From NCBI GenBank assembly GCA_024235695.1, contig JACKLX010000005.1, positions 1-64,000 on the forward strand: DNA of 64,000 bases, in the 5' to 3' direction. Every line of letters starts with the position of its first letter. The stretch's first letter is position 1. Below are positions 48,248-59,093 of the stretch, piece after piece. Source of the stretch: Accumulibacter sp. GTDB lineage: Bacteria; Pseudomonadota; Gammaproteobacteria; Burkholderiales; Rhodocyclaceae. Below the pieces are notes generated by a model. It did not search any database. It had not been told where the DNA came from and saw only the letters and a list, made by a program, of their open reading frames with translations. The position numbers and the translations under genes are program-made.

Positions 48248-48266
48248 CGCGCTGCCCGCAGCAGGC

Positions 48267-48938
48267 TCAGCGCGACCGGGCGGCCGGCGAGGGTGCAGAT
48301 TCTTTCCCCGCCACCGGGGAGTCGCTTCCTGGTCGTGCCGCGTCGCGCTCAAGGGACCACATTTCCCCAGGACTGACGTCGTGCGCGTAGTGATGGATGA
48401 CGCCCAGGCCGGCATGACCGAACAGGTAAACCCAGACGACATTGGCCAGCGTTCGGTGCACCAACATGACGGCGCCGACCGCTCCACCGGCGTCCGGATC
48501 GCCCGTATTGATGAAATAGTAGACCGTGCCGCTGACCGCCATTGCCGAGATCAGCAGCAAGCCGAGACCATGTATGGCGGACGGCAAGGCCGCCTGCGAA
48601 TCATGCGGTGGCAGTCGCCGCCTGAGCAGCGCGGCGAGATGAGTCCTCGCGTCGGTGCGCAAGGCGCTCAGGCGCGAGCCCGAAAACCAGGGGAACAGCG
48701 TGCCTGGCGCCGTGCCTGGCGATCGTACGCAAACAACGGCCCAGAAAGCGAAGACGAAAGCGAATGCGGCCAGACCGGAATACTGGTGAATCTGGAAGAA
48801 CCCGTTGCCGACGCTGTCGGCAGCCGGCGGCTCCATTGGCAAGCTGGTCAGGAGCTGCACGATGACCGCCAAGGCCAGACCGGCATGGACCAGGCGCGTC
48901 GAGAAAGCGTGTTTGCGGTGTGCGATGCGTGCGTTCAT
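48267..48938 (-). CDS. Cytochrome b561-family membrane protein
   Basis: It has 223 aa from the ATG at 48938. Four helices carry likely haem-ligand histidines: STRLVHAGLALAVIVQLL, FFQIHQYSGLAAFAFVFAF, AIHGLGLLLISAMAVSGT and VHRTLANVVWVYLFGHAGLG. This is the usual layout of a diheme b-type electron-transfer protein. Cytochrome b561 genes commonly sit in PmrA/QseB regulons with PepSY proteins, and a matching box lies 150 bp upstream. It converges with the MFS gene. Confidence 0.87.
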   Translation of the reverse strand: MNARIAHRKHAFSTRLVHAGLALAVIVQLLTSLPMEPPAADSVGNGFFQIHQYSGLAAFAFVFAFWAVVCVRSPGTAPGTLFPWFSGSRLSALRTDARTHLAALLRRRLPPHDSQAALPSAIHGLGLLLISAMAVSGTVYYFINTGDPDAGGAVGAVMLVHRTLANVVWVYLFGHAGLGVIHHYAHDVSPGEMWSLERDAARPGSDSPVAGKESAPSPAARSR

Positions 48939-49074
48939 ATCGGATCGATTCCTTGCAAGAGGGTTATCGGCAGAGCCGCCGAGCGGCAGCGCCAGGTCGC
49001 CAGAAGCATGAACGGCAGCAAGGACTTGCCCCCGGCAAGGCGGCAACACACGTGCAAGCCTGTGCCTGGCGAGG

Positions 49075-49107
49075 AAGATAGCGACCAGGAATTAACTGGG
49101 ACTTAGC
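49075..49107 (-). promoter_or_regulatory. QseB/PmrA-like box and -10 before cytochrome b561
   Basis: On the minus strand, CTAAG (from 49106) and TTAAT (from 49095) repeat at 11-bp spacing in GCTAAGTCCCAGTTAATT. Nine bases later is TATCTT (49080-49075) within TCGCTATCTT, identical in sequence and spacing to the pepSY promoter box. Confidence 0.6.
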
Positions 49108-49272
49108 AACCACCGCTCGGCGCGATTCGCATCAGCCCCGGCAAGGCGTCGCGCGACCGATCGCGAGGCGCCGTTGGTCAACACGCTCACCTCATGATTC
49201 CGCCACCAGCAGTCGTCCGGTGGCCGGCCTGGAAACACGCGCGAGGCGCGATAACAGGGAAACGGAACAAGC

Positions 49273-49527
49273 ATGTCTTTGTCCTTCAAGCCTTCCTGGC
49301 GCACTACCGCCGTGCTGTTCGGTGGCACCCTGGTGCGCTATCTGATCTACGCCAGCTGGCGCCAGTTCTTTCCGGTGAGCGTCGCCACCGGCTGGCAAGT
49401 GCAGGTCTACCGCGACGACATCACCATGATCAGCGCCCTGGCCACTCAGTCGCTGCTCTTGGCGGCTGCCAATGCCGGCTTCACGCAAGCCGCGGAGAAT
49501 TCAGCGCAGTCTCTCTTGATCGCGTAG
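49273..49527 (+). CDS. Possible small hypothetical protein
   Basis: It has 84 aa starting MSLSFKPSWRTTAVLFGGTL. A GGAAACGGAA ribosome-binding-like stretch precedes the ATG. The last 27 codons overlap the 3' end of the convergent phosphatase gene, where the reading may be a shadow. No family recognised and no clear helix except LLLAAANAG. It could equally be non-coding. Confidence 0.3.
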   Translation: MSLSFKPSWRTTAVLFGGTLVRYLIYASWRQFFPVSVATGWQVQVYRDDITMISALATQSLLLAAANAGFTQAAENSAQSLLIA

Positions 49528-50501
49528 CGAGATGCCATTTCTGCATCGTCGTCGTAGAAGCTGATCGTCATCGCCGACGAATCGACAGCGATGCTGCAGA
49601 AGCCGTGTTGCGACTTTCCGAACAGCAAGCCGTCTTGCCCCGGCGAGACATGATATAGGCTCTGCCCCCCACCACCGGAAATGACGTAGTAGGGCTCTCC
49701 GTCGCGCGCTATGAGCTGCTGGTCGTGATCATGGCCCGTGACATAGAGGTCAATGTGGTATTTCTGCAGAACGGGCAGCAAGATGGCAGCCAGCCTCGGC
49801 GTTTCGCCGTGTCGGCCAAGATTGCGAATCGGGTGGTGCGCGACAACGACACGCCATGTCGGTTGCCCGGCGGAAGGCGCAAAGGACTCTTCGATGAAGC
49901 GTATCTGCTTCTCCAGCCCTTCCGACGCCGATCGATTGGTATCGATGAAGACGACGCGCAACAACGGCCGACCCTGGTCGCTGCCGAAATCCTTGCGGTA
50001 TTGGTGCGCCGGCATCTGCCAGCGGCCCGAGCCTGCCTGTGCCCGGCTGTACTCGATTTGCGCTTCCGCATTTCCCAGCACGTCATGATTGCCCAGCACG
50101 GCATAGAAGGGAATGGCAGCAAGCCTGGCGCCCGAGTACATCTTTTCAAACTTCCAGTTCCACACCCGGTCGTCGATCGAACCTACGCCATAGGAATAGA
50201 AGCTATCGCCCAGCAGGACGACGAAATCGGGGTCGCCGCTGCGTTCGGCGACCTTCTCCATGCTGCGCGCGACGGTCCACTGTCGATATTGGCCTGAGCC
50301 CTGGTCGCCGAGAGCGAAAAACGAGATCCTTGCCGCGTCGGCTGAAGGAAAGGTGAGTTGGACACGCTGCGGGGGAGAAGACATTTGGTATGCGAGGACG
50401 CCGACGGTGCCGATCACGACGGTGACGGCGATCGCCAGGAGATGGTAGGGTTGCCTCAAGCGGCGCACTGGCGGGTTTCCTGGGTCCAGGCAAGACGGCA
50501 T
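49446..50501 (-). CDS. Purple-acid-phosphatase-like metallophosphoesterase
   Basis: It has 351 aa with one N-terminal signal anchor (LLAIAVTVVIGTVGVLAYQM). The five metal-binding blocks are in order: FFALGDQGSGQ, LLGDSFYSYG, VLGNHDVLG, VVAHHPIRN and VTGHDHDQQL. This is the pattern of tartrate-resistant acid phosphatases and related calcineurin-like enzymes. It probably acts on phosphate esters in the periplasm. The MPSC start is one option; an ATG 39 codons in would remove the anchor. Confidence 0.88.
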   Translation of the reverse strand: MPSCLDPGNPPVRRLRQPYHLLAIAVTVVIGTVGVLAYQMSSPPQRVQLTFPSADAARISFFALGDQGSGQYRQWTVARSMEKVAERSGDPDFVVLLGDSFYSYGVGSIDDRVWNWKFEKMYSGARLAAIPFYAVLGNHDVLGNAEAQIEYSRAQAGSGRWQMPAHQYRKDFGSDQGRPLLRVVFIDTNRSASEGLEKQIRFIEESFAPSAGQPTWRVVVAHHPIRNLGRHGETPRLAAILLPVLQKYHIDLYVTGHDHDQQLIARDGEPYYVISGGGGQSLYHVSPGQDGLLFGKSQHGFCSIAVDSSAMTISFYDDDAEMASRYAIKRDCAEFSAACVKPALAAAKSSD

Positions 50502-50875
50502 GGCGTGCGACGCCCGGCTGCCGGCTGCAGGGCGGTGAGGAGGCGCGAAACTGAAAGGCAGGTAGCTACCACCAACAGCCTGCGGACAACGGCCGCGGCC
50601 TGCGAGTGTCGAGGGTCGCGACCACTCGATCGGCGCCTGGCAGCCGCATTGCTCACTCGTCCGGCGTGCCGCTCAGTGCCGCCGGCGATCGTCATCCGGC
50701 AGCAGTGCCTGTCGGCAAACTTTCCCTGCTGACCGTCGCCCACCGTCCGTCCGAACCCGGCAAGGGGACATCGAGCCAGTACCAGGACGCGAGAGCCGCG
50801 ATCAACAAGGCCTCACCAGCAGTCGCCCGAGGAGGCGACCTTGGTCGCACGGGCTGACCGTGGTCGGCCGCGGGC
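50502..50875. other. Intergenic stretch with no recognised gene
   Basis: About 370 bp upstream of the phosphatase gene. A minus-strand frame contains LLIAALASWYWLDVPLPGSD, which looks like a membrane-protein fragment, but it has no start, domain or continuation that could be supported. No promoter or repeat identified. Confidence 0.35.
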
Positions 50876-51493
50876 TCAGATCTTGCGGCACAGCAGCTCG
50901 GCCTTCGGCTGGAAAGGCCAGGCGGCATAATGGACTTTCTCCAGCGTCACGCCGGCGGCCGCCAGCAGCGAGGGCAGATGGTCGGGTGCGAGCGTCTGCC
51001 GCCGCGAATGGCGGCGACGATTGAGCGGCGTATCCAGCCAGGCGTACACGACCAGGCCCATTCTCGCGACACGTGCCAGACTCTTCAGGAGGCGGACGCG
51101 ATCGTCGTCCAGCTGAAAATGGTGCAGCAGGCGATGACACACGACCCACTCGAACTGGCCATCGGCAAACGGCAGCGCAAACGCATCGCCTTGTTGGCCG
51201 ATCCGCTCCGGGTGCCCCTGGCGATACACGGCCAACATCGCCTCGGAACTGTCGAGTCCGACGACCGTGTTGAACCTGGCGCGCAACTGACCATCGAGAC
51301 GACCGGTTCCGCAAGGACAATCGAGCACGCTGTCACCCTTGACATCGCCCAGGGCACGCTCTACGGCCCGTGCTTCCAGCCAGTGCGAAAAGCGACGCAC
51401 GACGCTCGGCGGCGTGATCTTGCTGTTGTAGTTCTCGGCACTCGCCAGCGCCCGATAACGTTCGGGCCGTGAATCCGGACTGTCCTGTCTCAT
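50876..51493 (-). CDS. Class I SAM-dependent methyltransferase
   Basis: It has 205 aa. Motif I is SVLDCPCGTGRLDGQL, motif II ends VVGLDSSEAM, motif IV region FEWVVCHRLLHHF. The substrate cannot be read from the sequence; the Cys in CPCGTG is a variant of the usual Gly-rich loop. Members of this group are found near lipid or kinase-like (Lpt/InaA) genes. A QseB/PmrA-type box lies about 100 bp upstream on the same strand. Confidence 0.82.
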   Translation of the reverse strand: MRQDSPDSRPERYRALASAENYNSKITPPSVVRRFSHWLEARAVERALGDVKGDSVLDCPCGTGRLDGQLRARFNTVVGLDSSEAMLAVYRQGHPERIGQQGDAFALPFADGQFEWVVCHRLLHHFQLDDDRVRLLKSLARVARMGLVVYAWLDTPLNRRRHSRRQTLAPDHLPSLLAAAGVTLEKVHYAAWPFQPKAELLCRKI

Positions 51494-51889
51494 CGTCTGT
51501 TGCCTCCCGGTGGGTGCTGAATCGCTGACCGCTCGCTACCCGGAGCGGCAGCGTCGCCGCGTAGCCCCGTACACGAAACAATCATCCCCGCCGCGAATTA
51601 GCCTGGAGTTAAGGCGGCGTCGATCGGCTCGCCCAGTGGCCCGCAGATCCTGTCGCCGGGCAAGCGAGAAGACCGCCGGTCGCTGCTCGGAGGGCCAAGC
51701 TCGGACGGTTCGGCGGCGACCATTCGGGCCGGCCACCGAGCGGCAGTGGCTGCCGGCCGACAAGGCCCACAGCCTTCGCTCGAAGGCGTATAGAATCGCG
51801 GGCAGTCAGGGCCGACGCCAGCGACGCGGTGACGATCCCGACCATGATGGCCACGCACACCAGACATCACCAGCTCGCCGAGATCCCCG
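51494..51889. other. Divergent intergenic region
   Basis: About 400 bp between the methyltransferase and a glycosyltransferase gene transcribed the other way. It holds the third QseB/PmrA-type box (51596-51614). A TATAGAAT string at 51789-51796 could be a -10 for the glycosyltransferase, without a clear -35. Confidence 0.4.
51596..51614 (-). promoter_or_regulatory. QseB/PmrA-like box before the methyltransferase
   Basis: On the minus strand, CCTTAACTCCAGGCTAATT has TTAA and CTAA at 11-bp spacing, as in the two boxes at 42019 and 49090. At the same distance downstream the -10 position reads GATGAT, weaker than TATCTT of the others. Confidence 0.45.
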
Positions 51890-53611
51890 ATGAACACGCC
51901 CGCAAACGTCGCGCCTTCGCCTTGGCCCGCAGCGACCGACGGCCGTCTGCAGCGGGAAACGATCGCCGTCGCACTGGTCGGCTTGCTGTTGTTCAGCTTC
52001 GGCCTTTGGGATCAGGAATTCGTTGGTTTCGAAACGCGTTTCGCGGTCTTTGCCAGGCAAATGCTGCAACATGGCGTGTCGGTCTTTCCCAAGACCTACG
52101 GTATGCCGTATCCGGATTACCCGGCCGCCTCGACGCTGCTGATCTGGCTCACCTCGCTGTCGCTTGGCGAGGTGAACAAGTTCACCGCGATCCTCCCGAC
52201 CGCCGTCGCCAGCGCGCTCAATCTGGCGCTGACCTATCGTCTGCTGAGCAAGGTGTCGCGCCAGTGGGCGTTTCTTGCGGTGTGCTTCGAACTACTGACC
52301 GCCACCTTTCTGGTCGAGGCACGTTCCATATCGCTCGACCAGATGCTGGCGACGATCACCGTCGCGTGCTTCGTCCTGGCCTACCGGCGGGACGGCATGG
52401 TGACGTCGTCCGGGCGCCCGCTGCTCGGGAGCCTGGTCTTGCTGGTGTTTGGCTTTGCCATTCGCGGACCGATGGGGATCATCATCCCGGTCGGCGTGCT
52501 GTGCAGCTATTACGCGCTGAGCTATCAGTGGCGTGAGGTCTTCAGGATCGGCCTGCCGGCACTGGCACTGCTGATCGCCTGCTGGTTCGCGCTGCTGTTT
52601 CTGGCCAGGATCGAAGGCGGCGAAGCCTTTGTCAGCGACGTTGTCCGCATGCAGGTGACCGGACGCCTCGGCGGCAATGACGACGCTCTGCCGCGCTACT
52701 ACTATCTGGTCAACAGCCTCGCCAACTTCGCCGTCAGTTTCCCGGCGGCCCTGCCGGTCACGGTGGCCGTGCTCGCCGCTTCGCTCCCCTACTTCCGGCA
52801 CTCGTCGCGGCGAAGCGCCAGTGCCACCGCCTGGGACCCCGCCCTGCGCATGGCGACGCTGATGGCCGGCTGGCTGCTGCTGATCCTGATCGGCTTGTCG
52901 ATTCCCGAAACCAAGAAGGCGCGCTACCTGCTGCCGGCCGTTCCGGCAATGGCCGCACTGGCCGCCTACGCCTTCATCGATCAGCGCGGCAAGCTGTTGC
53001 TGGTCGTCTACCAGCTGCTGCGAACACTCTTGCTGGTGTTGCCGACGGCGTTGATTGCGCTGCTTTTTTTCGCGCAGCAATATGCCCGCCGGCACGGCCT
53101 GGACGTGCAGGTCGAGGCGCCGCTGCTGTTGGGCTCGCTGGCCGCCTGCCAGCTGCTGTCGCTGACCTCGCTGCGCCGGTCGTTCGCGCCAGGGCGGCGC
53201 GACCGGTGGATCGCCGCCGCCGCGGCGCTGGCGTTCTGGCTGACCAACGTCTGTCTGCGCGAACCCGCCGAACTGCAAATTCATTCGGCGCGGCCCTTCG
53301 TCCAGGCGGTCGAGGAAATGCGCCGGCAGAAGCCGGCACCGCTGGTGCTGTATGGCCTCAACAGGGACGGCCCGGCGATTGTCTATCACGTCAATGTCGA
53401 GGGCGAGTTCACGCCGCAGTTCATTGACCGGGCACAACAGCTGACGGAGCTGCACTATCCGCTCTACCTGGTGATCAGCGACAGGAACAGCAGCGCGCTG
53501 GCCAGCGCGCGAGCGGCAGAAGGGCGGCCGGCATTGCCGGCTGCCGCCTATCGGGGCTGGTTTCGCGACGGCGAGTACCGCGTGTACTACCTGGAACAGC
53601 CGCCGGATTGA
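51890..53611 (+). CDS. ArnT/PMT-like membrane glycosyltransferase
   Basis: It has 573 aa with about 12 helices. The GT-C opening FGLWDQEFVGFETRFAVFAR carries the acidic residues of the first loop, followed by a soluble C-terminal domain of about 170 residues. It is related in design to the protein at 45406 but with low visible identity, so it is a second enzyme of the family and not a duplicate. It would transfer a sugar from a polyprenyl donor to an outer-envelope acceptor. Confidence 0.85.
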   Translation: MNTPANVAPSPWPAATDGRLQRETIAVALVGLLLFSFGLWDQEFVGFETRFAVFARQMLQHGVSVFPKTYGMPYPDYPAASTLLIWLTSLSLGEVNKFTAILPTAVASALNLALTYRLLSKVSRQWAFLAVCFELLTATFLVEARSISLDQMLATITVACFVLAYRRDGMVTSSGRPLLGSLVLLVFGFAIRGPMGIIIPVGVLCSYYALSYQWREVFRIGLPALALLIACWFALLFLARIEGGEAFVSDVVRMQVTGRLGGNDDALPRYYYLVNSLANFAVSFPAALPVTVAVLAASLPYFRHSSRRSASATAWDPALRMATLMAGWLLLILIGLSIPETKKARYLLPAVPAMAALAAYAFIDQRGKLLLVVYQLLRTLLLVLPTALIALLFFAQQYARRHGLDVQVEAPLLLGSLAACQLLSLTSLRRSFAPGRRDRWIAAAAALAFWLTNVCLREPAELQIHSARPFVQAVEEMRRQKPAPLVLYGLNRDGPAIVYHVNVEGEFTPQFIDRAQQLTELHYPLYLVISDRNSSALASARAAEGRPALPAAAYRGWFRDGEYRVYYLEQPPD

Positions 53612-53709
53612 TGACCTGAAAGGTCGTGTGAGCTGCCGCTAGCGGTGCTGACGATCGAACGGCGAGCAGCGCTGCAGCGGCACGCCAGCGCCTGCCGCGC
53701 AGGACACCA

Positions 53710-54597
53710 TTAGCGCCGTTCGCGCCAGATGCCGCCGATCGGCCGCGCCTTGGCGTCACCGGTCGCCATCGGCGCGACGTCGAAGATCGCTTCGATGGTC
53801 CGCAGCAGGTCATAGTGGTCGTAGCGGCTACGCACCTCGCCGGGAATCACGTCCTCACCCCAGAGCACCGCGAAGACACGATCGCGATCCCCCCAGAAAT
53901 GCCACCATTTCCGGTCGCTCTCGTCAAAAGTGACGATCAGCAGCACATCCCGCCTGAACTCGGGATCCGCGATCAGGCCGGCAAAATTCCTTTCCAGCCA
54001 GGCATTCGCGTCGCGCAGGGGCTTGTTGTGCGCGTCGTGGTCGAGGTTCGGGATGACCAGCGAAAAGCGCGGCAGCGCGTGCGCCCTGGCGGCAATCAGG
54101 AACTCGTCAAAACCGGCAATGTGCGCGCGGCAGAAATCCTGGTTGTCCTGGACGTCGGCGAAGCTCAGGAAGGGCACGTGCTTGCGGGCGTAGGCGCCGA
54201 TGGTCGTGCGCAGGTCGCAGGTGCCGCCTGGGTAACCTTCGGCGTAGGTCATCCATGATGTCAGCTTCTGGCCGAGATGGGGGCGGTCGAGTTTGACCGG
54301 CGAATTGTCTTCCACTCCCTGCATGCTTCCCGAAACCAGCGCCAGGTAATTGGGCTGGGAATGCTCGGCGAGAGCATGGTAGTTGGCGAGATAGGCGCCC
54401 GAATCGGCAAGCATGCCGAGGAATTTTTCGGCGCGAGCCTTGTCCGCGCTGGTGTTCTCGAGGACGACCAGCACCACCTTCGTCGCCACCGGTTTGTGAA
54501 ACTCGCCCGGCGGGTCGCCGACCGGCGGCGGTCTGGTGAATGCCCAGACGGCGAGGATCGCCAGCAGCGCGACACTCAACAGCAATTTGCGAAACAC
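53710..54597 (-). CDS. Phosphoesterase-family acid phosphatase-like protein
   Basis: It has 295 aa with an N-terminal membrane signal (LLLSVALLAILAVWAFTRPP) and the PF04185-type phosphoesterase pattern: VVLVVLENTSADKA at the metal-nucleophile region, QPNYLALVSGSMQG, DLRTTIGAYARK, IPNLDHDAHN and LIVTFDESD. This family includes AcpA-type acid phosphatases and phospholipase C. The substrate is unknown. It converges with the glycosyltransferase and is divergent from fadH. Confidence 0.85.
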   Translation of the reverse strand: MFRKLLLSVALLAILAVWAFTRPPPVGDPPGEFHKPVATKVVLVVLENTSADKARAEKFLGMLADSGAYLANYHALAEHSQPNYLALVSGSMQGVEDNSPVKLDRPHLGQKLTSWMTYAEGYPGGTCDLRTTIGAYARKHVPFLSFADVQDNQDFCRAHIAGFDEFLIAARAHALPRFSLVIPNLDHDAHNKPLRDANAWLERNFAGLIADPEFRRDVLLIVTFDESDRKWWHFWGDRDRVFAVLWGEDVIPGEVRSRYDHYDLLRTIEAIFDVAPMATGDAKARPIGGIWRERR

Positions 54598-54857
54598 CGT
54601 GGCGGTCTCCCTGAAGTGGAGGGGCTCCCGGGCACAAGCTCACGGCCCCGGCTGGCCGGCGGCCGTGGCGATGCCCGCTGGGCCAGAGCACGCAGTGTAG
54701 GCGACACAGCGGCAACCCGCTTGCCAGCGAAAACAAATGGCAACAACTTTCGAGCCGATTGAGCGAGACGCTCGACCCGTGTGCTGCGAAATCTCCTCGC
54801 CAACGCCCCAGAAACCCTGGCTCTGGCCAACTCTGCCTCCTGTGCAGCGTCTGCCGC

Positions 54858-54886
54858 TTGCAATGTTCCCCTGTTTCCGAAACAAT
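54858..54886 (+). promoter_or_regulatory. Candidate sigma-70 promoter of fadH
   Basis: TTGCAA (54858-54863) and AACAAT (54881-54886) with a 17-bp spacer, each four of six consensus bases. The palindromic operator candidate begins at the very next base, overlapping the expected transcription start. Confidence 0.4.
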
Positions 54887-56997
<2,111 letters not shown>

Positions 56998-57072
56998 TGA
57001 CGGGCATTCGCGCACCGCATCCGCCGCCAGCCAGGCGGCGCGCCCGGCAAGCCTGCGGTCGGTGTTGATTGC

Positions 57073-57693
57073 ATGCCGAGAAGAAAGGCTGAAGCGGGGC
57101 TGGAACCCAATCGCCGTAGCGAATTACTACGCGCCGCCGCCAGACTGTTCGTCGAAAAAGGCTTCGACGCCACCACCACGCGCGACATTGCCGACGCCGT
57201 CGGCATGCGCTCGGGCAGCCCCTTCTACCACTTCCGCAGCAAGCAGGAGCTGTTGAAAGCGGCCATGGTCGAGGGGCTCGATGTCGGCTACGGACGCCTG
57301 CTGGCGGCGATCGACGGCATTGCCGACCCAGGCCAGCGACTGCGCATACTGGTACGCACGCACCTTGGCACGCTGCTCGAGGAGGAATGTCATTCGCCGA
57401 TGCTGCTCGGTGAAACGCGTGCCCTCGACGCCGCCGCGCACGCTGAAATCGCCGCGGCCTTCGACCGCTACCAACAGCCGTGGCAAGCGACGCTCGACCA
57501 ACTGGCGCAGGCCGGCAGGATCGCCTCCGCCGCCTCGCCGGTGCGTCTGCTGCTGTTCGGCATGCTCAACTGGTGCAAGCACTGGTATCGCCCGGACGGA
57601 AAGCTCTCGCTGGACCAACTGGCCGACAGCGCGGTCGCGCTGCTGCTCGGCGAACCGCCGGCCAAGGAAGACGGCAAGAGCAGCTCCCCGTAA
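57073..57693 (+). CDS. TetR-family transcriptional regulator
   Basis: It has 206 aa. The N-terminal helix-turn-helix reads ARLFVEKGFDATTTRDIADA then VGMRSGSPFYHFRSKQELL, the TetR signature. The C-terminal ligand domain has no recognised subgroup motif. It starts 76 bp downstream of fadH on the same strand, so it may regulate fatty-acid catabolism genes, including fadH. No second copy of the AAGCGCTT palindrome lies before this gene. Confidence 0.9.
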   Translation: MPRRKAEAGLEPNRRSELLRAAARLFVEKGFDATTTRDIADAVGMRSGSPFYHFRSKQELLKAAMVEGLDVGYGRLLAAIDGIADPGQRLRILVRTHLGTLLEEECHSPMLLGETRALDAAAHAEIAAAFDRYQQPWQATLDQLAQAGRIASAASPVRLLLFGMLNWCKHWYRPDGKLSLDQLADSAVALLLGEPPAKEDGKSSSP

Positions 57694-57885
57694 CGCAAAG
57701 CATGCCTGCGCTGTGTCGCCTGATCATTGAACCCGGGCGTCGCGATTGCGCCCTGTGTCGTTGCGGGCGATTTCTTGCTATCTTGCCGGCATCTGCCGTC
57801 GGAAATCGTCCTTGCGCAAGGATAGCGCTTCGCTCGCCAGCACCGTGTTGAGCGCTTCCTTGCCCTGACCCCTGGGCCATCAGCG

Positions 57886-58464
57886 ATGGAAATCAGCACC
57901 GTTGGCGAGTGGCTCCACTGGTCGTACGCGAACCTCGCGATGGCCCATTCAGCCATTGCTGCGAAAGCCGAGAAGTATGGACGCACACATTTCATGATTC
58001 GTTCTCGCCTTTACGCAGGACTCAACAGACAGAGCATGAACATCGGCCCCCTGGCCGACGATGATCGCCTGAAGATGGTGCTACCGCAGGCTTGCTGTTA
58101 CTGCGGGAGTCGCGACTTCCTGTCGGTCGACCATCTGATCCCGAGGAAGCGGGGCGGTGCAAACACCGGCGACAACCTCGTCTGGGCCTGTCGTTCATGC
58201 AACAGTTCGAAGGGTGCTCGTGACGCCCTGCAATGGCTGGCGGAGAAGAACCAATTCCCGCCGCTGCTGTTGCTTCGCCGTTATTTGAAGCTGGCAATTG
58301 AAATGACCCATGAACGAGAACTCATGCAGGTACCGCTTGCGGCTGCACCTGAGCTCCCGTTCGCGCTGTTTTCGATTCCCCGGACTTTCCCGCCGGTCAA
58401 TCAATTGCACTTGTGGGTTGTCGAACTGCCTCAGGAGCGCGCCAGCAATGGGCGCCTGACGTAA
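57886..58464 (+). CDS. HNH endonuclease domain protein
   Basis: It has 192 aa. The HNH/zinc core runs from about residue 70 to 105: CCYCGSRDFLSVDHLIPRKR, then NLVWACRSCNSSKG, with CxxC pairs for zinc, the catalytic DH and the Asn of DNLVW. N- and C-terminal parts are not recognised. Neighbours are a decayed toxin-antitoxin pair and an acetyltransferase, so it lies in a small accessory patch; no restriction, phage or transposon genes are adjacent. Confidence 0.85.
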   Translation: MEISTVGEWLHWSYANLAMAHSAIAAKAEKYGRTHFMIRSRLYAGLNRQSMNIGPLADDDRLKMVLPQACCYCGSRDFLSVDHLIPRKRGGANTGDNLVWACRSCNSSKGARDALQWLAEKNQFPPLLLLRRYLKLAIEMTHERELMQVPLAAAPELPFALFSIPRTFPPVNQLHLWVVELPQERASNGRLT

Positions 58465-58554
58465 CAATGCTGCGCTACACCCGCATGGCGTCGAGTGATG
58501 GCCGGAAAAGCGTCAGCACCGGCAGATCTGAACAGGTCTGACGAGGCATCAGCG

Positions 58555-58777
58555 ATGGACATTCAACTCGAAATCCTGGAAGCCGAAACGCGCAAGCTGT
58601 CAACTGGTGAACGTGCTGCGTTTGCTCAACCACTGCTGGCCAGCCTTGACGAGGATACCGAGATGGACGAGGCCTGGGCGACTGAAATCGAACGTCGAAT
58701 CGCTGACGTCGAAAAATGGTGCTGTTCGGGTTATTGCCATTGCCGATGCTCTTGCCCAGCTTCGCGCAGGGTCGAAA
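58555..58777 (+). pseudogene. Antitoxin (addiction-module, PF09720-like), frameshifted
   Basis: The frame from the ATG at 58555 reads MDIQLEILEAETRKLSTGER, then FAQPLLASLDED and WATEIERRIADVE, the typical unstable-antitoxin fold. After GAAAAA (A5 at 58712-58716) it derails into Cys-rich nonsense. Removing one A restores VENGAVRVIAIADALAQLRA, the family C-terminus. So the gene carries a one-base insertion at a homopolymer, either a true mutation or a base-calling artefact. Confidence 0.75.
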
Positions 58778-59093
58778 ATGAAGCCCGTCGTCGCTGCGGC
58801 GGCGCTTGCCGACCCGCACGACGCAGCCGCCTTCCATACGGCGAAAGCTGATGCAGAACTTGGACTTGCGCCCGTGGCCGAGTTCGAGAGAAGCGCGCGC
58901 CTCATCTTGGCCAACCCCCGGCTCTATCTTCCGTGGCGCCCGACGCCGCTTTCCTTTGCGCAGGTTTCCCTGCAGAGCGATTTACCAAACCACCCCGGAG
59001 GCGCTTTGGACAGTCGTTGTGGCACACCGTCGCCGGCGGCCGGGGTCTTGCCAACAATCAGGAGGGTCAGCCGATGGGCGAGACGAATTCTGA
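58778..59093 (+). pseudogene. RelE/ParE-type toxin, frameshifted
   Basis: From the ATG at 58778 the frame reads MKPVVAAAALADPHDAAAFH, then ADAELGLAPVAEFERSARLI and LANP, as in RelE/ParE toxins. At the C5 run 58915-58919 one extra C breaks the frame. Without it the protein continues GSIFRGARRRFPLRRFP, CRAIYQTTPEALWTVVVAHR and RRRPG, the family C-terminus with its conserved basic residues. The restored frame ends at 59093, inside the next gene. The toxin directly follows the antitoxin, as in intact modules. Confidence 0.75.
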
